Positions 50,432 to 64,000 of a DNA stretch of 64,000 nt are shown here, piece by piece. This DNA comes from Leptospira kmetyi serovar Malaysia str. Bejo-Iso9 (GTDB taxonomy: Bacteria; Spirochaetota; Leptospiria; Leptospirales; Leptospiraceae). The stretch is taken from positions 2,812,001-2,876,000 of the forward strand of contig NZ_AHMP02000003.1 in assembly GCF_000243735.2 (NCBI RefSeq). Reading direction: 5' to 3'. Position 1 is the stretch's first letter, and each line of letters opens with the position of its first letter. The position numbers and the translations under genes were made by a program. The notes under the pieces were generated by a model. It was given only the letters and a program-made list of their open reading frames with translations, had not been told where the DNA came from and did no database searches.

Positions 50432-51633
50432 AAGAATCGGATTCCTTCAGCTCTCGTTTTTCGTTTCAAGACGGAGAAAACGAATTCGCCGCGGTTTTAT
50501 CTGAATATAAGAAAAATGGAATTCAGTATCACGATCTCACGAGTTCCAATCCGACCCAAGCAGCGTTTCAATATCCGGTCGAGGCGATTCGCCACAGCTT
50601 TGAAACCGCGGACCTGATCACATACAACCCCGATCCTCGGGGAAACATCGAAGCTCGTAAATCGATCGCTGAATACTATCGTTCCAAAGGATTGGAAATC
50701 GATCCGGAAGATTTATTCTTAACCTCCTCCTCTTCGGAAGCGTATTCGTATTTGTTTAAGTTACTTTGTAATCCGGGAGATTCCATTCTGATCCCGGCGC
50801 CGGGTTATCCTTTGTTCGAATTTCTTTCCGTGATGGAAGGTCTTGAAACCGTTTCTTATTTTACTAAAAAAGAAAACGGATGGAAGCTGAAAGAATCCGA
50901 TCTTCGTCGAAAGGATTTGGAAAAATCCAAACTGATTCTCGTGGTGAGCCCGAACAATCCGACCGGCTCGATCCTCACCGAATCCGATTTCAATTCCTTA
51001 AAAGGAACATTCAAAAATTATAATTTACCCGTAGTCATCGACGAAGTTTTTTCGGATTACGTTTACGGGGAAGAATCTCATAGAACGCTGATCGATTTCG
51101 AAATCCCGGTAATCACCGTAAACGGTCTTTCCAAAATTCTCGGATTACCCGGAATGAAACTTTCCTGGATTTTGCTCAGCGGACCCGAAACTTGGAAACG
51201 AAAGGCAAAGGAATATTTGGAGTTGATCTCCGATACGTATTTATCCGTAAACACTCCGGTTCAAAACATTCTTTCCGATTTGTTGCGATGGAAAAATCTC
51301 ATCCAATCCCAAATCCTCAAACGGATTCAAAGAAATCTTTTCCTTTTAAGAACGGCTTTCAGCGATCCGAATCTTGTTTCTAAGATCAATTGTGATTTCC
51401 CGAACGCGGGATGGTACTGCGTTTTGGAAAGTGAGCGTTTTTATCCCGAAGAAAAATTCTCCCTAAGTTTACTGCAGGAAAAGAAGGTTTACGTTCATCC
51501 CGGAGAAATGTTCGGTTTTCCGGAAAGAAAGAATCTCGGAACGATCGTTTTGAGTTTGTTGACCGAACCCGATGAATTCGAATCCGGAGTAAAAAGTATT
51601 TTAGATTTTTTGAATTTATCGCACGAAGGATAA
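50428..51633 (+). CDS. PLP-dependent aminotransferase, class I/II
   Basis: 401 residues. N-terminal DLTSSNPTQAAFQYP is typical of aspartate/alanine aminotransferase-like folds. PLP lysine is K236 in VNGLSKILGLPGMKLSW, preceded by VVSPNNPTGSI and VVIDEVFSDYVYG. The substrate pair cannot be told. Its stop lies 10 bases from the stop of the convergent carboxypeptidase gene, so transcripts must end inside each other's genes. Confidence 0.9.
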   Translation: MKESDSFSSRFSFQDGENEFAAVLSEYKKNGIQYHDLTSSNPTQAAFQYPVEAIRHSFETADLITYNPDPRGNIEARKSIAEYYRSKGLEIDPEDLFLTSSSSEAYSYLFKLLCNPGDSILIPAPGYPLFEFLSVMEGLETVSYFTKKENGWKLKESDLRRKDLEKSKLILVVSPNNPTGSILTESDFNSLKGTFKNYNLPVVIDEVFSDYVYGEESHRTLIDFEIPVITVNGLSKILGLPGMKLSWILLSGPETWKRKAKEYLELISDTYLSVNTPVQNILSDLLRWKNLIQSQILKRIQRNLFLLRTAFSDPNLVSKINCDFPNAGWYCVLESERFYPEEKFSLSLLQEKKVYVHPGEMFGFPERKNLGTIVLSLLTEPDEFESGVKSILDFLNLSHEG

Positions 51634-51643
51634 AAACGAAATT

Positions 51644-52633
51644 TTAAAGCCAGTCTTTAGGCTTAGTAAGTCCCAAACGAACGAAATCTCTTAAAAATCC
51701 TCTGTATCTTCCCACAGTCTCGATTTTGTTAAACGAAGCAGGATTGAAGATTCCTCGTTTGCGAAACAACTTCGAAGGATCTTCCTTGATATCGGACCAG
51801 GTTCCCACTTCCAAAGTTAAGGGCAACATTTTGGAATTCCAGTTCGTTGAATTCTCGCCGTGAAAATTTCTATAATGATCGTAGAACCGATCCCAAAGAT
51901 CTCCGTGAGTCGTGTAGGTTTCGCTCTGAGGACCGTATTGAAAATGAATATGTCCGCAATGAGTTTTCAAGTGATCTCCGATTTTTTCATAGAGAGAATG
52001 ATCGGGACAGGGTTCTTTCGTATAAGCGTAAGGCCACCAAACGTTGTCGATCGTTCCGAAACCGGAATGTAAATCCAAAACGGGAATGATCGCGTCTTCG
52101 ACTCCGAAAAAAGATTCCTGAATCAGACGAAACAACGCGCGTGATTCCGGCTCCAATCCGTTTCCGCGAAAATACGGAAGACGTTTGGAAATTTTTTGAC
52201 CACCGAAAAACGGAAGGGCTTTCACCGCTTCGATTCCGGAGTTTCTCATCAAGTCCACACCGGCCGGATTGGATCTTTGTTTTAAAACGACTCCGCCGGG
52301 ATTTACGATCGGTAAAACAACGATTCCTAATTTACCTTTTTTTAATTCGGGCAGATAACCCGCCGAGTCGGGATGAAGAATATATTCCAAAAAATCCAAA
52401 AGGATCAGAATGCCGATCGTTTCCAATCCGTGAACGCCAGCGACGATTCCAACCGGATGCTTCTTTAATCCCTTTTCCGTTCCGATTTTTAAAGAATGAA
52501 GCGGAAAACGAAAACCTTCCGAAGTCTTTCTGGAAAATCCGATCTGATTGAGAGACGCGAGTTTGCCTCCCAATTTTAAGATCTTCAGAATCTTTTTGTC
52601 GTATCGATTGAGTCTTTTATAACCCCGAAGCAT
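51644..52633 (-). CDS. Zinc carboxypeptidase-like hydrolase (M14 family)
   Basis: 329 residues from ATG 52633, which has AGGA 6 bases upstream; a further ATG at 52681 lies inside the upstream gene. Zinc-site elements are VAGVHGLETIG (His/Glu pair), PVLDLHSGFG (third His), and the catalytic Glu in LPLTLEVGTW. This is the M14/DUF2817 type, which often cuts peptidoglycan peptides or other amides. No signal is seen, so it is probably cytoplasmic; the substrate is unknown. Confidence 0.78.
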   Translation of the reverse strand: MLRGYKRLNRYDKKILKILKLGGKLASLNQIGFSRKTSEGFRFPLHSLKIGTEKGLKKHPVGIVAGVHGLETIGILILLDFLEYILHPDSAGYLPELKKGKLGIVVLPIVNPGGVVLKQRSNPAGVDLMRNSGIEAVKALPFFGGQKISKRLPYFRGNGLEPESRALFRLIQESFFGVEDAIIPVLDLHSGFGTIDNVWWPYAYTKEPCPDHSLYEKIGDHLKTHCGHIHFQYGPQSETYTTHGDLWDRFYDHYRNFHGENSTNWNSKMLPLTLEVGTWSDIKEDPSKLFRKRGIFNPASFNKIETVGRYRGFLRDFVRLGLTKPKDWL

Positions 52634-52641
52634 TTCGAATC

Positions 52642-53070
52642 CTATGAACGTTTCGCCTGAATCGCTTGCAGTTGATTGCAATCTTCGGAAAGTTTTAAAA
52701 CTCCCGTTTCGATTTTCTCACAGGTCTCCTCTGCCACGGTTTTAAAACAACCACGAACGGCCTTTTTGATCGTATCGGGATTTTCGTTTGCGAGTAAATA
52801 CGCGTTCGACTTACGGAATTTCTCAGCGCAGTTCGCCGGATTCAACCTTTCCTGAATCAAAGCTTTGGAAGAATCCTTCAACGCGCCCGAGTTTTTTTCC
52901 GCGCAGGTCGCGAGTTTTTGACAATAAGCGGAAACGAGTTCGGAAGATTCTTCCCTCCAAGGATCGTCCTGAATCCCCTGCGGAATTTTCGCTTTTTTAC
53001 AATCTAAAAAATTCAAAAAAAAGAATATTCCAAAAATAAAATATACAAGACCTAACTTTTTCTGTTCCAT
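52642..53070 (-). CDS. Cys-rich lipoprotein
   Basis: 142 residues from ATG 53070 (GGA upstream); a TTG at 53085 overlapping the motB stop (TTGA) is an alternative. The hydrophobic leader ends in lipobox LNFLDC. The mature part has eight or so Cys residues at even spacing (AYCQKLATC, NCAEK, GCFKTVAEETC, DCNQL), implying disulfides in a small helical domain. Pattern resembles the helical Cys motif of several spirochaete lipoproteins. Function unknown. Confidence 0.75.
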   Translation of the reverse strand: MEQKKLGLVYFIFGIFFFLNFLDCKKAKIPQGIQDDPWREESSELVSAYCQKLATCAEKNSGALKDSSKALIQERLNPANCAEKFRKSNAYLLANENPDTIKKAVRGCFKTVAEETCEKIETGVLKLSEDCNQLQAIQAKRS

Positions 53071-53081
53071 GATTTTTCCGA

Positions 53082-53806
53082 TCAATGTTCCGATTTTTTG
53101 CGAATGAATATCTCGACTCTTTCTCCGGAAGCTTTTCCTTCCGGAGTGGCTGCGGCCGTTTCCACGGGTTTATAAGAACTTGAGGCTTCGATGGAAATTC
53201 TTTCCTTGGGAATTTTATAATTCTTCGATAAGGAATCCGCGATGAGTTCGGCCCGATACGCGTTGTATTCCCAAGCGTTTCTAAAACCTTTTTGTGCGGC
53301 CTCGTTTCCGTACGGAATCTGGACCTTCAATGAAATATCCACATCCATCGCGGCGGACATTTCCGAAATTTTTTGAAACGCGAAGATCATATCCTCGTCG
53401 GGTTGAAACTGTCCTTCTCCCAAAGAAGAACCGAAAAGAACGATCTTGATTTCCTCGGTTTCTTGAATGCCTATGTTTAACTTTGCTTTTTCCTTTAGAC
53501 GTTTTAAAGCGTAACTAACGCGTTCCCAAAAACGGTAGAGCTGAGTCCTGGGTTGAAGCAACGGATCGTCTTCGATGGTGACCGTGCTCCCTTGAAAAAA
53601 AGATTCTCCCAAACCGAAACCGCCTCGGATCACGTCGGCGACCTGTTTTAACTTCGCCTGATCGACCTGTGAGATGGAATACATGATAATGAACAAACCC
53701 AAAAGAAGTGTGATCATATCCGCGTAAGTCAAGAGCCAGCGCTCTCTGTTTTCGTGAGATTCTTCCTTGCGGCGACCTCTTTCCAGAAGTTGTCTTCGAA
53801 GTCGGC

Positions 53807-53810
<4 letters not shown>
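53082..53810 (-). CDS. motB: Flagellar motor stator protein MotB
   Basis: 242 residues. A short basic N terminus, then one transmembrane helix with the proton-carrying Asp in RWLLTYADMITLLLGLFIIMYS. The C-terminal half is an OmpA/MotB peptidoglycan-binding domain, with RAELIADSLSKNYKIPKERISIEA. MotB anchors stator units to the wall and with MotA drives the periplasmic flagella. No motA is adjacent; the upstream gene is of unknown family. The operon is held by 4-base overlaps. Confidence 0.92.
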
Positions 53811-55596
<1,786 letters not shown>

Positions 55597-55719
55597 GGTT
55601 CGATTACAGAATCCGGGAGGGAAAATAGTCTGTCTATGATTTTCCGGGGCTTCTAATTCAGATCCAAAACCTGCCGAGCGATCCTTAGAAAGCGAAGGCC
55701 TGAGTTTTTTAAGGACGGG

Positions 55720-56553
<834 letters not shown>

Positions 56554-56556
56554 CGT

Positions 56557-57144
56557 TTAAGCTGTGTGTTTGGATGCGTCGAAACTGAGTTCGATGATGG
56601 AACCCTGGATGTTTTTTTCGTCCGGGTTCGAGGAGATTTTACCTTCTCCGCAGTGGTACATGATCTTAAACGTATCCATCAAGGATTGAATGATCTGAAG
56701 ACCTCTTCCGATATTTCGGTGCGGGACCTGTGACCCTTTCCAGGGGAGAATTTCGGATTTCTTTTCTTGATGGTTTTTAACGCAGGTGAGATAGTCTTTG
56801 AGGTTCGATACTCGGATGTCGGCGGGGATACATTCCAACTTTTCGGATTTAAGTCCGGAACCGTAGTCCATGATCCACATCGTGAACTTACAATCCTTGA
56901 TGACCCAACGACAGATGATCGTTTCGTCGGAGCTGACTTTCACGTTAGCCGAAATCGAGTTGGTGATCGCCTCGTCGGCGGCCAGTTCGATATTGAGAAT
57001 GTCCTTGGATGAAAAACAATTCTCCGACAGGGAATTTCTAAGTGCGGATCGGAGTTCTTTGATACTGGTTAAGTCGGTCGGGAGAAACATGACGTACGAT
57101 CCCCCGTTGTGTTTAACCAGTAATGACTCTTCGGAATCTCTCAT
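56557..57144 (-). CDS. RsbW/SpoIIAB-type anti-sigma serine kinase
   Basis: 195 residues. A GHKL ATPase domain with [16 protein letters not shown] (N box), IMDYGSG (G1-like) and [14 protein letters not shown] (G2). Compared with RsbW the start has an additional ~35 residues. Such proteins bind and phosphorylate an anti-anti-sigma factor or sequester a sigma factor; neither partner is adjacent. It lies between gltX and the DUF455 gene in one direction. Confidence 0.84.
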   Translation of the reverse strand: MRDSEESLLVKHNGGSYVMFLPTDLTSIKELRSALRNSLSENCFSSKDILNIELAADEAITNSISANVKVSSDETIICRWVIKDCKFTMWIMDYGSGLKSEKLECIPADIRVSNLKDYLTCVKNHQEKKSEILPWKGSQVPHRNIGRGLQIIQSLMDTFKIMYHCGEGKISSNPDEKNIQGSIIELSFDASKHTA

Positions 57145-57216
57145 TTCCGTTCCCGGGCCCGCCTTCCAGATTAACAGCCTAAAGCAGGCGATTTGAGCAA
57201 AATATACCGTTTTTTT

Positions 57217-59708
<2,492 letters not shown>

Positions 59709-59862
59709 TGAATTGTAGATCTTGATTTTCCAAAAAACCTGCAAGGAAAAAGCCAAAATTTAAACTTTCTTTACAAAAACGGGGGGTCTGATATGCAAAG
59801 TGGCCGAAAGCGGATTGTTCTAATCTTCGCTTTCAAAACACTGTATTTAAGCCAGTCAACTT

Positions 59863-63431
<3,569 letters not shown>

Positions 63432-63476
63432 TTTTTTTACGATAGAATATTAAGAATAAAGAATATTCTTTTTTTT

Positions 63477-63500
63477 AAAAAGGGACTTCGGTCCCTTTTT
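63477..63500 (+). terminator. Terminator after the topoisomerase operon
   Basis: Stem AAAAAGGGAC / GTCCCTTTTT with a TTCG tetraloop, 45 bases after the stop and followed by T-rich sequence. Confidence 0.85.
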
Positions 63501-63586
63501 TATTTTGTGGGAGTTCCTACAAAATGATGGGCAAAGGTTGAGTTGACATATTAAGAATTTTCTGATATAAGCAGATTTGCGGGAAC

Positions 63587-63647
63587 GTTCCCACGAAGCC
63601 CGCCACCTCCACCCGATTCGGGTGGGGGCCCGGCGTTTCACGACGAA
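63587..63647 (+). repeat. GC-rich hairpin repeat, copy 2
   Basis: GTTCCCACGAAGCCC, then inverted repeat CCACCC (63609-63614) / GGGTGG (63620-63625), GGGCC, and TTCACGACGAA (63637-63647). The modules and order match copy 1 near position 257, with different spacing. Another GTTCCTAC motif sits about 75 bases before it and GAACTCCTACG just after. Confidence 0.6.
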
Positions 63648-63669
63648 TGTGTGAACTCCTACGACTCGA

Positions 63670-64000
63670 TCAAACCTGATTCACCGCGCGGATCGCCGAA
63701 GTCAACGCGCCTTCCACGGTCCCGTTGATTTCGGCCGTATGTTCTCCCGCGAAGAAAATTCGATCCATCGGTTTTAAAAGGGATATGATGGATCCGTAAC
63801 TTCCCGGTGGAAACGTCGCGATTCCCGATGGAACATATTTAGATTGAGAAACTTCACTGCTTTGAATTCTCAAAACCTGCAGATCTTTCTTTTGTCCCAG
63901 ACGTTCGAGTGCGAGACGAATATATTCCACTTTCATAGCGTCCGTGGAAGAAGCCAATACGTCGTATCGATCTCCGGTGGAAATCATTCCTAAAATCTTA
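63670..64000 (-). CDS. Flavin amine oxidase, C-terminal part
   Basis: Only the last ~110 residues are inside the window; the frame is open to the right edge. The end has [45 protein letters not shown], the FAD-binding C-terminal motif of monoamine oxidases (GEHT...G...GA..SG). It would oxidise a primary or secondary amine, but substrate and full length are unknown. Confidence 0.85.
   Translation of the reverse strand, partial: KILGMISTGDRYDVLASSTDAMKVEYIRLALERLGQKKDLQVLRIQSSEVSQSKYVPSGIATFPPGSYGSIISLLKPMDRIFFAGEHTAEINGTVEGALTSAIRAVNQV

Overview
The window is a dense chromosomal stretch from a Leptospira-like spirochaete. The evidence is the gene complement: an ATP-dependent PEP carboxykinase, beta-oxidation genes with acyl-CoA synthetase, a caa3 oxidase with heme A synthesis, a CarD regulator, MORN and ankyrin proteins, many lipoproteins with spirochaete-type lipoboxes, and a free-standing FAS I-like acyltransferase. 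TTG starts and 4-nt ATGA/TTGA/GTGA overlaps are frequent. By eye the base composition is in the mid-40s % GC, which would suit one of the higher-GC Leptospira species; this was not computed. I see no rRNA, tRNA, CRISPR array, insertion sequence or prophage.

Layout. 1-490 is non-coding, with a GC-rich hairpin repeat. 491-4944 (minus) holds pckA, a PIN-TRAM membrane protein, CarD, a SPOR protein and a small membrane protein. 5220-9501 (minus) is a terminal oxidase operon: a 49-aa protein, SCO, CoxB with fused cytochrome c, CoxA and CoxC. ctaA-ctaB for heme A synthesis diverge from it (9685-11523). 11625-15243 holds a membrane histidine kinase, a coupled ankyrin/Gly-His-rich lipoprotein pair, a membrane-anchored LuxR protein and a DUF4269 protein. 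15375-17869 pairs an M48 protease with a macrodomain protein. 18111-21147 is a beta-oxidation operon (hydroxyacyl-CoA dehydrogenase, thiolase, membrane protein). A decayed MORN fragment and gamma-glutamyltransferase follow.

31935-23688 (minus) is one long run of tightly packed or overlapping genes: a gliding-type ABC transporter (GldA/GldF/GldG-like), DUF4340, a Yip1-like protein, the murein recycling ligase Mpl, PheS and a thioesterase. 32191-38136 holds FadD, a 7-TM AraC regulator, the FAS I-like acyltransferase and a DUF2779 protein whose conserved N terminus precedes any normal start codon. 39380-41494 is argG-coaD-ndk. Then come a NADP-type isocitrate dehydrogenase, an epimerase, a PAS kinase/response regulator pair, a ferredoxin, a Tat-exported subunit with a GMC oxidoreductase, an aminotransferase and a motB operon rich in lipoproteins. 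A gltX cluster with an RsbW-like kinase and a DUF455 ferritin-like protein follows. The right end has a two-subunit type IIA topoisomerase with phage/eukaryote-like features, and the 3' part of an amine oxidase that runs off the window.

Two families of short dispersed repeats lie between genes. One is a GTAGGAACTCC-type motif, clustered four times in one gap. The other is a CCACCC-GATT-GGGTGG hairpin element found near both window ends.
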